NCBI GenBank assembly: GCA_016841425.1 | Contig: JAENZE010000003.1 | Location: forward strand, 186,001 to 250,000 | Reading direction: 5' to 3' | Source of the DNA: Syntrophomonas sp. | GTDB lineage: Bacteria > Bacillota > Syntrophomonadia > Syntrophomonadales > Syntrophomonadaceae | Length of the DNA stretch: 64,000 nucleotides | Shown: positions 33,609 to 42,364 of the stretch, piece by piece | Position numbering within the stretch: position 1 is the stretch's first letter | Layout: each line of letters begins with the position of its first letter | The notes under the pieces: generated by a model | Database searches by the model: none | Seen by the model: only the letters and a program-made list of their open reading frames with translations | Told to the model about the DNA's origin: nothing | Position numbers and translations under genes: made by a program

Positions 33609-35117
33609 ATGGCTTTTTATTATGACGAACCCTCTTACACCTTTAGCGAATACTTACTCGTACCGGGATATTCTTCAAGAGAATGTATGCCATCAAATGT
33701 CAGTCTTAAAACACCTTTGGTTAAATTCAACCAAGGCGAGGAACCAACTATTTCAATGAATATCCCGGTTGTTTCTGCAATAATGCAAGCCGTATCAGAT
33801 GATAAAATGGCAATTGCTCTGGCGCTTGAAGGCGGCGTTTCATTTATATTCTGTTCGCAGACGGTAGAGAACCAAGCTGCAATGGTAAGCAAAGTTAAAA
33901 ATTATAAGGCTGGTTTTGTTATCAGTGACTCAAATATTAAACCAGACCAAACACTAGCTGATATCTTGGAAATGAAAGAAAAAACAGGCCATTCAACCGT
34001 TGCTGTTACTGATGATGGGACTTCAAAGGGGAAACTGCTTGGATTAGTTACAAGCCGTGATTACAGAATCAGCAGATTACCGCTCAATACAAAAGTCCAT
34101 GAATTCATGACTCCGTTTACCTCTCTCATATGTGCCAATCAAGGTATTTCCCTTAAGGAAGCAAACAATTATATATGGGACCATAAACTCAATACACTTC
34201 CTGTTATTGATGAAAATCAAAATCTGGTTTCGCTTGTATTCAGGAAAGACTATGATACTCATAAGGAAAACCCTGATGCATTACTTGATTCATTAAAAAG
34301 GTATGTTGTTGGAGCAGGCATTAATACCAAGGATTATGAGGAAAGAGTACCTGCTCTGGTAGAAGCAGGTGCAGATGTTTTATGTATAGACTCATCAGAG
34401 GGCTTTTCGGAATGGCAGAAGGTAACCATTGATTTCATTCGAAATAGATACGGAGATAAGGTAAAGGTTGGCGCGGGAAATGTGGTTGACCGGGAAGGCT
34501 TTATGTTCTTAGCTGAAGCAGGAGCAGATTTCATAAAGGTTGGCATAGGTGGCGGTTCTATTTGTATTACTCGTGAAGAAAAAGGAATTGGCAGAGGTCA
34601 AGCTACAGCAGTAATAGAAGTTGCTAAAGCCAGAGATGAATATTTTGAGAAGACCGGTGTGTACATTCCCATTTGTTCAGATGGTGGTATCGTTCACGAT
34701 AACCATATAACTCTCGCCCTCGCAATGGGAGCCGATTTTGTCATGCTGGGAAGATACTTTGCTAGATTTGATGAAAGTCCTACCAATAAGTTTAATCTTA
34801 ATGGCAATTTTATGAAAGAATACTGGGGCGAAGGATCAAACAGAGCCAGAAACTGGCAGCGTTATGATATGGGCGGCAAGTCTGAGCTTTCCTTTGAAGA
34901 GGGTGTTGATTCTTTTGTTCCTTATGCAGGCGAGCTTAGACCCAATGTTCAGATTACTCTTAACAAAGTAAAATCAACCATGTGCAACTGCGGTGTAATA
35001 ACCATACCTGAATTGCAGAAAAAGGCAAAGTTAACCCGCGTTTCATCAACCAGTATAATAGAAGGTGGAGCACATGATGTAGTACTTAAAGATAATAACA
35101 TTCTGGCAGTAAAATAG
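33609..35117 (+). CDS. guaB: IMP dehydrogenase, Tritrichomonas type
   Basis: A 502-residue enzyme oxidising IMP to XMP with NAD, the first step to GMP. The catalytic Cys319 ([13 protein letters not shown]), Lys310, Arg382 and the flap Arg418-Tyr419 (NWQRYD) fall at exactly the residue numbers used for the Tritrichomonas foetus enzyme. Long stretches, such as [20 protein letters not shown], also resemble that protein as I remember it. A CBS pair is inserted at about residues 110-220. Common bacterial GuaB proteins differ in the flap and C-terminus. The gene is AT-rich relative to its neighbours, which is consistent with transfer. Confidence 0.93.
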   Translation: MAFYYDEPSYTFSEYLLVPGYSSRECMPSNVSLKTPLVKFNQGEEPTISMNIPVVSAIMQAVSDDKMAIALALEGGVSFIFCSQTVENQAAMVSKVKNYKAGFVISDSNIKPDQTLADILEMKEKTGHSTVAVTDDGTSKGKLLGLVTSRDYRISRLPLNTKVHEFMTPFTSLICANQGISLKEANNYIWDHKLNTLPVIDENQNLVSLVFRKDYDTHKENPDALLDSLKRYVVGAGINTKDYEERVPALVEAGADVLCIDSSEGFSEWQKVTIDFIRNRYGDKVKVGAGNVVDREGFMFLAEAGADFIKVGIGGGSICITREEKGIGRGQATAVIEVAKARDEYFEKTGVYIPICSDGGIVHDNHITLALAMGADFVMLGRYFARFDESPTNKFNLNGNFMKEYWGEGSNRARNWQRYDMGGKSELSFEEGVDSFVPYAGELRPNVQITLNKVKSTMCNCGVITIPELQKKAKLTRVSSTSIIEGGAHDVVLKDNNILAVK

Positions 35118-35150
35118 GTCGTATCTCGTGAAATAGTATAGTGTTGCTTT

Positions 35151-35180
35151 AGCCCCTCCTGATTTGGAGGGGTTGTTTAT
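35151..35180 (+). terminator. Terminator after guaB
   Basis: CCCCTCC (35153-35159) pairs with GGAGGGG (35166-35172) around a TGATTT loop, followed by TTGTTTATT. It is a stable stem with an imperfect T-run. Confidence 0.7.
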
Positions 35181-35308
35181 TGGCCTTAAATGCTTTCTTT
35201 GTAAAGGGGAATTTTGACTAGCCTGGAAACTGTATTATATAACATGTTCTTAACCAGAAAAACTAATGTATCAAAGAACATTTAATTTTAATAAGGAGGG
35301 TTTTCACC

Positions 35309-35764
35309 ATGAAGAATATCCTGATACGATGTGCTGCGGAAAGCGACCTGGAAGCAGTTTTGTCCCTATATGCTCAGCCGGTACTGGATGATGGTAAAGT
35401 GCTTACGGGTGAGCAAGCTCTAGAAATATATAATAAAATGAAGTGTTATCCTGACTACCGGCTTTATGTAGCGTTATCCGACAGCACGGTGGTAGGGACC
35501 TTTGCATTACTCATAATGGATAACCTTGGTCATTTGGGGGCTCCATCCGGGGTGATCGAGGACGTTGCAGTACACCCTCGATGGCAGAGGCAAGGAATTG
35601 GGACACAGATGATGCAATTCGCAGTAGAAATCTGTCAAGATAGTGGATGCTACAAGGTTGCTCTGTCCAGCAATATTAGGCGAGAGAACGCTCACCGTTT
35701 CTATGAATCGCTGGGGTTTGAACATCACGGATACAGTTTCCTGCTTGACTTGATTCAATCATAA
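35309..35764 (+). CDS. GNAT family N-acetyltransferase
   Basis: A 151-residue protein of one GNAT domain. The acetyl-CoA pyrophosphate loop RWQRQGIGTQMMQFA (about residues 91-105) and the C-terminal NAHRFYESLGFEHHGYSF are typical. AAGGAGGG precedes the ATG. The substrate is unknown. Its stop codon is contained in the left arm of a small palindrome of the REP-like type. Confidence 0.88.
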   Translation: MKNILIRCAAESDLEAVLSLYAQPVLDDGKVLTGEQALEIYNKMKCYPDYRLYVALSDSTVVGTFALLIMDNLGHLGAPSGVIEDVAVHPRWQRQGIGTQMMQFAVEICQDSGCYKVALSSNIRRENAHRFYESLGFEHHGYSFLLDLIQS

Positions 35765-35794
35765 GGTGACAAAAGGACCGTCCCCTTGTCACCT
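35764..35794. repeat. Short REP-like palindrome at the GNAT stop codon
   Basis: AGGTGACAA (35764-35772) and TTGTCACCT (35786-35794) are perfect 9-bp arms enclosing AAGGACCGTCCCC, which contains the complement of the GGGGACGG core. It lies at a convergent gene end and could act as a transcription stop. Confidence 0.65.
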
Positions 35795-37376
35795 AGAAGT
35801 CGAACAGATAGGGCTCATCGACCTGATATTTCTCGACCCGGTTTCTTCCGCTATTTTTAGCTTTATACAATGCCTGGTCAACTTTTTCTATGATTGCATC
35901 GAGGTTTTCATCACTGGTTTCCAGTTCTGCCACCCCGAAGCTGGCTGTAACCTGGTGGCATTTATCGAAATTATAATCAAAAAGTGCTTTCCGCAATCTC
36001 TCCGCAACTGCCAGGGCTTCCTGCAACGAGGTTTCCGGCAGCAACAGGATAAACTCTTCGCCTCCCCAGCGCGCAAAAAGATCGGCGCTGCGTTTATTCT
36101 GGTTGATGATTTGAGCTACGGTTTTTAGCACATAGTCTCCAGTAGCGTGTCCATGGTTGTCGTTTACTTTTTTGAATAAATCAAGGTCGAAGAGAATAAT
36201 GCTTAAGGGACGGCCATATCGTCTGAATTTTTCTATCTCCATGCTGGCCATTTCCAAGAACTTATAACGGTTGAAAATAAGGGTCAGGGGATCGATATTG
36301 GCCTGCATTTCTAGTTTTAAACGGCTTTTTATGAAGTACCAGGATACAACTGCGAAAATTAAGTATAGTAAAGTCAGCAGCAGTATATTAAGGGAATAGG
36401 CAGAGCGGACAGCAGGAAGTTGCTGGTTCGCCGAGTAAGAGATAAAATAGGCTGTCGGGTCACCTTGGTAGTTATTGATAGTAGCAAAGGATATCAGGTA
36501 ATTCACGTGATCTACTTCTTCTTCCACTGCAAAATCATTCATTTCCTGCAGGTTCTCTACCAGCAGGGGATCCTTTTTTATTTTATAAATTAATTCATGT
36601 ATGAGTTCTGATTCTGACTTATCCCAATACCTGGTATTGGCCAGGTAAGCATTCTGGTCATAATAAAAGGCGTCATTTAATAAAGAAATCATATAGTTCG
36701 ATTTTGCGGAGTCATGAGTAACTCTATCAACGATGTCTTTTTTCACAATAAATTCATGAAATTCATCAGGGAAAGTATCATTTAACATTATTAGTATAGT
36801 TTCCGGTAATACACCCATCTCCACGGTACCTATATGATCATTTCTATAGAAAAGCGGATAGACAAAGCGATAACCACTGTTAACCCGGCCTACTTCAAAA
36901 CCCGAAACACTTTTTTGCTCCATATTGGCCTGTTTAACAATTACCCGGATCTCGAATAACTGGTCCCCGAAAAGTTCAGGTCGTTGCATGCGCAGAAAAC
37001 TTATCCCGTCTTTAAAATGAAAATGCATCTGTTTAAATCCATAATGGCTTATACTTGCGTAATCATCATGGAGAAAATCATACAATTGATATCTTAGTTG
37101 AGACTGCTGCTGTCTATCAAGTGTATTTGAAGCGGCTGACATGGGTTTTAATACCTGGGGCTGATTAATCTTTTCGTTAAAAATATATAGGGATAGCTGT
37201 TCATGCAGCATGATGGAGGAGTTAACTTCATTGCGGAGGGAGTTTATGCTGGCTATTTTTATATCAGAAGTTTTCTTATGAAGTTCTATAGAAAGCTGGT
37301 ACACGATTACGGAATATATTAATCCCGTAATTAATATGATAGACAGCCAGGTAAGATACATACTGCGTCTACTCAA
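35793..37376 (-). CDS. Membrane diguanylate cyclase with extracytoplasmic sensor domain
   Basis: A 527-residue protein. An N-terminal membrane helix (about 8-28) leads to an extracytoplasmic domain of about 290 residues, probably of the Cache class, then a second helix (about 330-350) and a GGDEF domain. The catalytic motif GGEEF lies at 438-442 and an intact RxxD inhibitory site (RSAD) stands five residues before it. It should make c-di-GMP with product inhibition in response to an external ligand. The start is TTG 37376, 11 bases after AGGAGG; ATG 37361 is an alternative. Confidence 0.88.
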   Translation of the reverse strand: MSRRSMYLTWLSIILITGLIYSVIVYQLSIELHKKTSDIKIASINSLRNEVNSSIMLHEQLSLYIFNEKINQPQVLKPMSAASNTLDRQQQSQLRYQLYDFLHDDYASISHYGFKQMHFHFKDGISFLRMQRPELFGDQLFEIRVIVKQANMEQKSVSGFEVGRVNSGYRFVYPLFYRNDHIGTVEMGVLPETILIMLNDTFPDEFHEFIVKKDIVDRVTHDSAKSNYMISLLNDAFYYDQNAYLANTRYWDKSESELIHELIYKIKKDPLLVENLQEMNDFAVEEEVDHVNYLISFATINNYQGDPTAYFISYSANQQLPAVRSAYSLNILLLTLLYLIFAVVSWYFIKSRLKLEMQANIDPLTLIFNRYKFLEMASMEIEKFRRYGRPLSIILFDLDLFKKVNDNHGHATGDYVLKTVAQIINQNKRSADLFARWGGEEFILLLPETSLQEALAVAERLRKALFDYNFDKCHQVTASFGVAELETSDENLDAIIEKVDQALYKAKNSGRNRVEKYQVDEPYLFDF

Positions 37377-37796
37377 CAGGCCCCCACCTCCTATGGACCA
37401 TATCGTCCAGATTGAATACTGAAAAAATGTCGTTATTATTAATATATTATCGTTTTTAGGGAGAAAAGGGTGAAGTATTTTCGTGCTCTGAAATTTCTAA
37501 TGTTAAACTTGTCATCCAAGTTCTGACCTGGATAAATTACCTAATGGGCAGCGTATGCACTATTGTTTTCGCCGTTTCCGTGATATACACTATAAGCAAA
37601 GCAGCTTGATGAACTAATATTGATGATACGTTTATATTTTCAGCGGCTTTGGTTTATGGTCTTAATGGCCGCGCTAACAGTAAGTTATTTGGCTTCTCTC
37701 AATACTATACGAACATTTCCGGCCAGAGAATGGGGCAGTATTGTATAGTACAGCAGAAGAGGACTTCTTGTTAAGAAGAAAGGAGGTTGGGACCAG
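37377..37796. other. Intergenic region with a possible 41-residue membrane peptide
   Basis: This gap separates divergent genes. A plus-strand frame 37623-37748 encodes 41 residues with a basic start, a hydrophobic stretch (FMVLMAALTVSYLASL) and a polar end, like a single-pass small protein, but it has no good ribosome site. A small hairpin CTTCTT-GTT-AAGAAG lies just before the AAAGGAGG of the next gene. I see no other structure. Confidence 0.35.
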
Positions 37797-38081
37797 GTGT
37801 TTAAACGCAGTAAGATAGAAAATGAAATGGGAAAGCTGGCCAGACAATCAGGTATTTTATTTGAAACAGGTAAGTTAAAACTTCAGATCACCCAGCTGGA
37901 AAATGATTTGTATAATTTAAAAGCAGAATTAGGTGATATCGTATATAAAGCATTTCAAAATCAGGCCTTGCGAGGAGAAGATGAAGGCCGAGAGATAGAA
38001 GCCGTGTGTATAAAAATTACTGAACTGGATATTTCGATTAATAATCTCAGGCAAGAGGTGGATAGAATTAACCAGACTTGA
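37797..38081 (+). CDS. Small coiled-coil protein (paralogue of 43733)
   Basis: A 94-residue protein starting with GTG ten bases after AAAGGAGG. It is predicted to be almost wholly helical with heptads. It shares a pattern with the protein at 43733: a basic start, QSG, E-T/S-GK-L/I-KL, IT-LE, LK-A/S-ELG, Y-AF and a single Cys in an A-V/I-C-x-KI context. The N-terminus resembles Firmicute proteins that carry C-terminal zinc ribbons, but no ribbon is present here. Function is unknown. A terminator separates it from the RecA-like/PPDK fusion gene. Confidence 0.7.
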   Translation: MFKRSKIENEMGKLARQSGILFETGKLKLQITQLENDLYNLKAELGDIVYKAFQNQALRGEDEGREIEAVCIKITELDISINNLRQEVDRINQT

Positions 38082-38242
38082 GAATCACCCCATTTTATAG
38101 CATCAAAGTGAATATTTCTCGTTCCATCCCTTTTGTATACAGTGACTGGCTGAGTGGAATCTGCTAATATTTATTAACAAGGAAAAAATATTTATAAGAT
38201 TATAGTAATTCATTGGAAGTGAATAAAAGTTATGGGCAAAGG

Positions 38243-38291
38243 CGTCCTAAAATCCTGCCGAATACTGGTATGGGTTTTGGGGCGTTTTTTT
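38243..38291 (+). terminator. Rho-independent terminator
   Basis: CGTCCTAAAATCC (38243-38255) pairs over 13 bases, using G-U pairs, with GGGTTTTGGGGCG (38272-38284), followed by seven T. Confidence 0.8.
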
Positions 38292-38353
38292 ATTGCAGTT
38301 GAAATGGCGGACAGCAGGAAGTCCCCTTTTCATCTGGACTCTTAAAGGGGGTT

Positions 38354-40963
38354 ATGACATTGAGTGAGGTACAACGAGCTTCGACTGGCTTAAGTGGGCT
38401 GGATGATGTCCTGCACGGTCTTCGATTAGGAGATAATGTGGTATGGCAGGTTGACTCCATAAAGGATTATTGTGAATTCGTTCGTGCTTTTGTGAAGCAG
38501 GCTCTGATGGAAGAACGGCGGGTAGTTTATATGAGGTTTGGGCAGCATGACCCCATATTTGACGAAAGTAATGGGGTTATGGTTTACCATCTAGATGCAG
38601 AAGAGGGTTTTGAGAGCTTTTCCAGTCAAGTACACAGGATAGTGAGTGAAGAAGGTTACCAGGTTTACTATGTATTTGACTGTTTATCTGACCTGTTAAC
38701 CTCCTGGGCCACCGACCTTATGACCGGAAATTTTTTCCGAGTGACCTGTCCATACTTGTATGAACTTGAGACTATTGCCTATTTTGCTATTTTACGGAAC
38801 CGGATTTCTAATAATACCATTGCTCGTATAAGAGAGACTACCCAGCTTTTTCTGGATGTTCATCGGCAGGAAAACGAAATCTTTGTCCACCCTATAAAGG
38901 TGTTTGATCGCTATTCACCAACTATGTATCTTCCTCACCTCCGTATTGCAGGAGGGAGCTTCGTGCCGGTGACCAGCAGCGTACAGGCGGCTACCCTCTT
39001 TTCGCGTTTTAAGGGACCTGGATATGTGGAAAGCAAACTGGATTTTGGTGATAGACTGTTTTTACAGGCCCGGGAGCTGATTACTAAAGATGGTTCGGAA
39101 ATACAAGAAGAAAAGCGAGCTATGCTGATACAACTCTGTAAAATGATGATCGGCCGTGATCCAGAAATTCTGGAACTGGCGGAGCGATATTTCACTCTGG
39201 AAGATTTGCTGGAGATACGTACCCGGGTTATAGGTTCCGGTTTTGTGGGAGGTAAGACCGTAGGTATGCTGCTGGCAAGGAAGATACTTACTTCCCAGGC
39301 AGACAGTCCCTGGACTGAATGGCTGGAAACCCATGACTCCTTTTATATTGGATCCGATTTATATTACACTTATCTGGTTGAAAACGGATGCTGGAAACTA
39401 AGAATGGAACAAAAGAAAGAGAAATATTTCTTTAGCTATGCTCCCGAGCTTAAAAAAGGAATTTTGCAGGGCGTTTTCCCTAATTTTATCAAAGAGCAAT
39501 TCTATCAAATGCTGGATTATTTTGGTCAGGCACCCATAATCGTACGCTCCAGCAGTCTTCTGGAGGATGGGTTCGGAAACGCATTTGCCGGTAAATACGA
39601 GAGTGTATTCTGTGTTAACCAGGGCACGTTAACGGAACGTTATGAAGCTTTTGAAAGAGCTCTGAAGACAGTATATGCCAGTACCATGAGTGAAGATGCC
39701 CTGGCTTATCGTATGCAAAGGGGCCTGGTGGCTCGGGATGAACAAATGGCATTACTGGTGCAGAGGGTTTCCGGTTCCCACCATTCACAGTATTTCTTCC
39801 CGGATCTTGCCGGAGTAGCCATGTCCTTTAATCCTTATGTATGGAGGGAAGACATGAATGCTGAGGCGGGGATGATGCGCCTGGTACTTGGCCTGGGAAC
39901 CCGGGCAGTAGACCGGGTAGATGACGATTATCCGCGAGTCTTTGCCATGGATCGGCCGAATCTTAGACCGGATGCTTCATTAGAGGGTTTGAGAGTGTTC
40001 TCCCAACATCAAGTTGATGTACTTGACAGCCAGACTAATGAGTGGGGGAACATAGCATTAAATAAGATACCTGAACTCAAACCAGGTATGCTGAACTGGA
40101 ATCTTATGGCCATCCGGGATCATGAGACCAGTCGGCGGATGAGAGAAATGGGATTAAATTCGGAAGAATGGCTGCTTAGTTTTGATGGACTTATAAACCA
40201 TACTCCTTTCATCGAAAGGATGAAAGTAATGATGCAGCAGCTTCAAGAAGCTTATAAATATCCGGTTGATACTGAATTTGCCTGTAATTTCGTATCTGAC
40301 ACCGAGATGCGAATTAATTTATTACAGTGCCGTCCTCTGCAAACCTTAATACAACAAGAAGGGAGAGAGGCAGAGTGTGGAAGAATCAGCGGTGATTTGC
40401 TGTTTGCTTCCCGCGGACGGTTTATGGGATATGGTGTAACCGGGTATCCAGAGAAAATAGTTCTGGTTGATCCGTTTGAATATATTGCCTTATCACAACA
40501 GGGCAAATACCAGGTGGCCCGTCTGATAGGAAATATAAACCGGCTGTTCAAGGATGGGAAGTTCGGACCTTTTGCTTTAATAGGACCGGGTAGATGGGGG
40601 ACCAGTATACCCTCGCTGGGAGTTCCAGTATCATTCAGTGAAATTTGTAACTGCAGCGTATTAGTAGAGGTAGCAGTTAAAGAAAAAGGATTTATGCCGG
40701 AGCTGTCATTCGGAACGCATTTTTTTCAAGACCTGGTAGAGACCGGGATATTCTACACCGCTTTGTTCCCCGGGGAAGATGGAGTAATGTATTATCCAGA
40801 ATTATTGCATAAGGAAGAAAATATTCTGGATCAATTAATTCCTAACTATGCCCGGTACAGCAATGTAATTAAAGTAATAGACCTGTCACCTACTGGCAGG
40901 AAGCTGCTGGTAGATGTGGACATAAAAAATCGCCATGTAGCAGCATTCTTTAGCTGCCCATAA
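38354..40963 (+). CDS. RecA/KaiC-like domain fused to a PPDK-type ATP-binding domain
   Basis: An 869-residue cytoplasmic protein. Residues 1-230 resemble a KaiC/RecA fold (STGLSGLDDVLHGLRLGD, later VYYVFDCLSDLL), but the Walker A GxxxxGKT is missing (GDNVVWQVDSI). From about 390 to 680 comes the pyruvate-phosphate-dikinase N-terminal ATP-grasp: PIIVRSSSLLEDGFGNAFAGKYESVF and the closing LLQCRPLQT. A C-terminal domain contains GPGRWGTSIPSLGVPVSF. The swivelling His domain and the PEP/pyruvate barrel of PPDK are absent, so it is not a normal dikinase. ATG 38354 is very close to AGGGGG; TTG 38360 is a likely alternative start. Confidence 0.82.
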   Translation: MTLSEVQRASTGLSGLDDVLHGLRLGDNVVWQVDSIKDYCEFVRAFVKQALMEERRVVYMRFGQHDPIFDESNGVMVYHLDAEEGFESFSSQVHRIVSEEGYQVYYVFDCLSDLLTSWATDLMTGNFFRVTCPYLYELETIAYFAILRNRISNNTIARIRETTQLFLDVHRQENEIFVHPIKVFDRYSPTMYLPHLRIAGGSFVPVTSSVQAATLFSRFKGPGYVESKLDFGDRLFLQARELITKDGSEIQEEKRAMLIQLCKMMIGRDPEILELAERYFTLEDLLEIRTRVIGSGFVGGKTVGMLLARKILTSQADSPWTEWLETHDSFYIGSDLYYTYLVENGCWKLRMEQKKEKYFFSYAPELKKGILQGVFPNFIKEQFYQMLDYFGQAPIIVRSSSLLEDGFGNAFAGKYESVFCVNQGTLTERYEAFERALKTVYASTMSEDALAYRMQRGLVARDEQMALLVQRVSGSHHSQYFFPDLAGVAMSFNPYVWREDMNAEAGMMRLVLGLGTRAVDRVDDDYPRVFAMDRPNLRPDASLEGLRVFSQHQVDVLDSQTNEWGNIALNKIPELKPGMLNWNLMAIRDHETSRRMREMGLNSEEWLLSFDGLINHTPFIERMKVMMQQLQEAYKYPVDTEFACNFVSDTEMRINLLQCRPLQTLIQQEGREAECGRISGDLLFASRGRFMGYGVTGYPEKIVLVDPFEYIALSQQGKYQVARLIGNINRLFKDGKFGPFALIGPGRWGTSIPSLGVPVSFSEICNCSVLVEVAVKEKGFMPELSFGTHFFQDLVETGIFYTALFPGEDGVMYYPELLHKEENILDQLIPNYARYSNVIKVIDLSPTGRKLLVDVDIKNRHVAAFFSCP

Positions 40964-40965
40964 GG

Positions 40966-41000
40966 GGCCACAAGGGGGCACTTTTTACTGTGGCCTTTTT
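40966..41000 (+). terminator. Terminator after the RecA-like/PPDK fusion gene
   Basis: GGCCACA (40966-40972) pairs with TGTGGCC (40989-40995), followed by five T, three bases after the stop codon. Confidence 0.8.
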
Positions 41001-41006
41001 GGACAC

Positions 41007-41077
41007 AGTGGACACAGGGGACGGTTCTCTTGTCCACCTTGAAAAAGTGGACAAGAGAACCGTCCCCTGTGTCCACT
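41007..41077. repeat. REP-like inverted repeat, perfect 31-bp arms
   Basis: Arms 41007-41037 and 41047-41077 are exact complements around a 9-base loop. They contain GGGGACGGTTCTCTTGTC, the same core as in the array before glmS. It lies just after a terminator and before the aminotransferase gene. Confidence 0.9.
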
Positions 41078-41152
41078 TTCTGGGTGGACTTGTGTATAAA
41101 GATTCATTAGAGTAAAATTTATTAGATTAAGACTTTTCAGGAGGGAATAGAT

Positions 41153-42223
41153 ATGCACAAGAAGTTATTTATACCTGGACCGGTTGAGGTTAGAAGTGAT
41201 GTGCTTGAAAAAATGGCTACTCCTATGATAGGGCATCGCGGTAAAGATGCATCTATGCTGCAGCATAATATAAGCGATAAGCTGAGGAAGATGTTTTATA
41301 CCCATAATGACATACTGCTGTCTACTACTTCTGGCAGTGGACTTATGGAAGGAGCTGTCCGTTCCTGCACCTTAAAAGGAGCAGCAGTTTTCTCGGTAGG
41401 AGCATTCGGCAGAAGATGGTTTGAGATGGCTCAAAGCAATAATATCCCTTCCGATATCTTTGAAGTTGAGTGGGGGCAGGCGAATCAGGATGAACAGGTT
41501 GACCAGGTGCTGGCCAGCGGAAAATATGATCTGCTTACTGTTACTCATAATGAAACATCTACTGGTATTATGAACCCGATAGAAGAGATTGCCCAGGTAG
41601 TAAAAAAATACCCCGAGGTAATATTCTGCGTAGATGCAGTAAGTTCCGCCGGGGGCAGTAAGATAGAAGTAGATAAACTGGGGATTGACGTTTGTATTAC
41701 TTCTACCCAGAAGGCACTCGGATTACCTCCAGGTTTGGCTATTTGTACTTTTTCTGAAAAAGCACGCCAACGAGCCGAAAAAGTACCTTTCCGGGGTTAT
41801 TACCTGGATCTGATGCAGCTGTACAAATACATAATAGAAAAGGATTATCAGTATCCATCCACTCCTTCGTTACCGCATATGTTTGCGTTGGACTACCAGC
41901 TTGATAATATATTGCAAGAGGGATTGGACAACCGATTTAATCGTCATATAGAAATGGCCGAGTATGTACGAAGTTGGGCCCGAAAGAATTTTGCTATTTT
42001 TGCTGATGAGAGATATATGTCTAATACCCTTACTACCATTACTAATACTAGAGATATTGACGTAGGTGCTTTAAACAAGGAACTGGGTCTAAGGGGGTTC
42101 CAGATTTCAAATGGTTATGGCAAGATGAAAGAAAAGACTTTCCGTATCGCCCATATGGCTGACTGTCGTTTGGATGATATCAAGGAACTTATCGGTAATA
42201 TCGATGAAATCCTGGGTTTATAA
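41153..42223 (+). CDS. Class V aminotransferase (serine/alanine-glyoxylate type)
   Basis: A 356-residue PLP enzyme. The start FIPGPVEVRSDVLEKMATPMIGHRG, the substrate segment TTSGSGLMEGAVRS, FCVDAVSSAGG and the PLP lysine in STQKALGLPPG (near residue 186) are characteristic of the alanine-glyoxylate/serine-pyruvate aminotransferase group, often used for phosphoserine or serine metabolism in anaerobes. CAGGAGGG precedes the ATG. DUF1015 follows; in related genomes such a pair often sits beside a phosphoglycerate dehydrogenase gene, absent here. Exact substrates are inference. Confidence 0.88.
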   Translation: MHKKLFIPGPVEVRSDVLEKMATPMIGHRGKDASMLQHNISDKLRKMFYTHNDILLSTTSGSGLMEGAVRSCTLKGAAVFSVGAFGRRWFEMAQSNNIPSDIFEVEWGQANQDEQVDQVLASGKYDLLTVTHNETSTGIMNPIEEIAQVVKKYPEVIFCVDAVSSAGGSKIEVDKLGIDVCITSTQKALGLPPGLAICTFSEKARQRAEKVPFRGYYLDLMQLYKYIIEKDYQYPSTPSLPHMFALDYQLDNILQEGLDNRFNRHIEMAEYVRSWARKNFAIFADERYMSNTLTTITNTRDIDVGALNKELGLRGFQISNGYGKMKEKTFRIAHMADCRLDDIKELIGNIDEILGL

Positions 42224-42364
42224 AGTAGTTCTGGGAACAAGAGAAAATGGAGGTAATGTTCGGCGTTATATTTCAAACGCCGGATTAAGGTTCAACGATG
42301 GGAGAACTTAAATAGGCCAGGCCTCTTTGGCGGGCGTAATATAGAAGTTGCAGGAGGGTATATT

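Noticed and set aside
38354-40963. Complete pyruvate phosphate dikinase or PEP synthase
   Set aside because: The phospho-histidine domain and the PEP/pyruvate-binding barrel are missing, and the N-terminus has an unrelated RecA-like domain.
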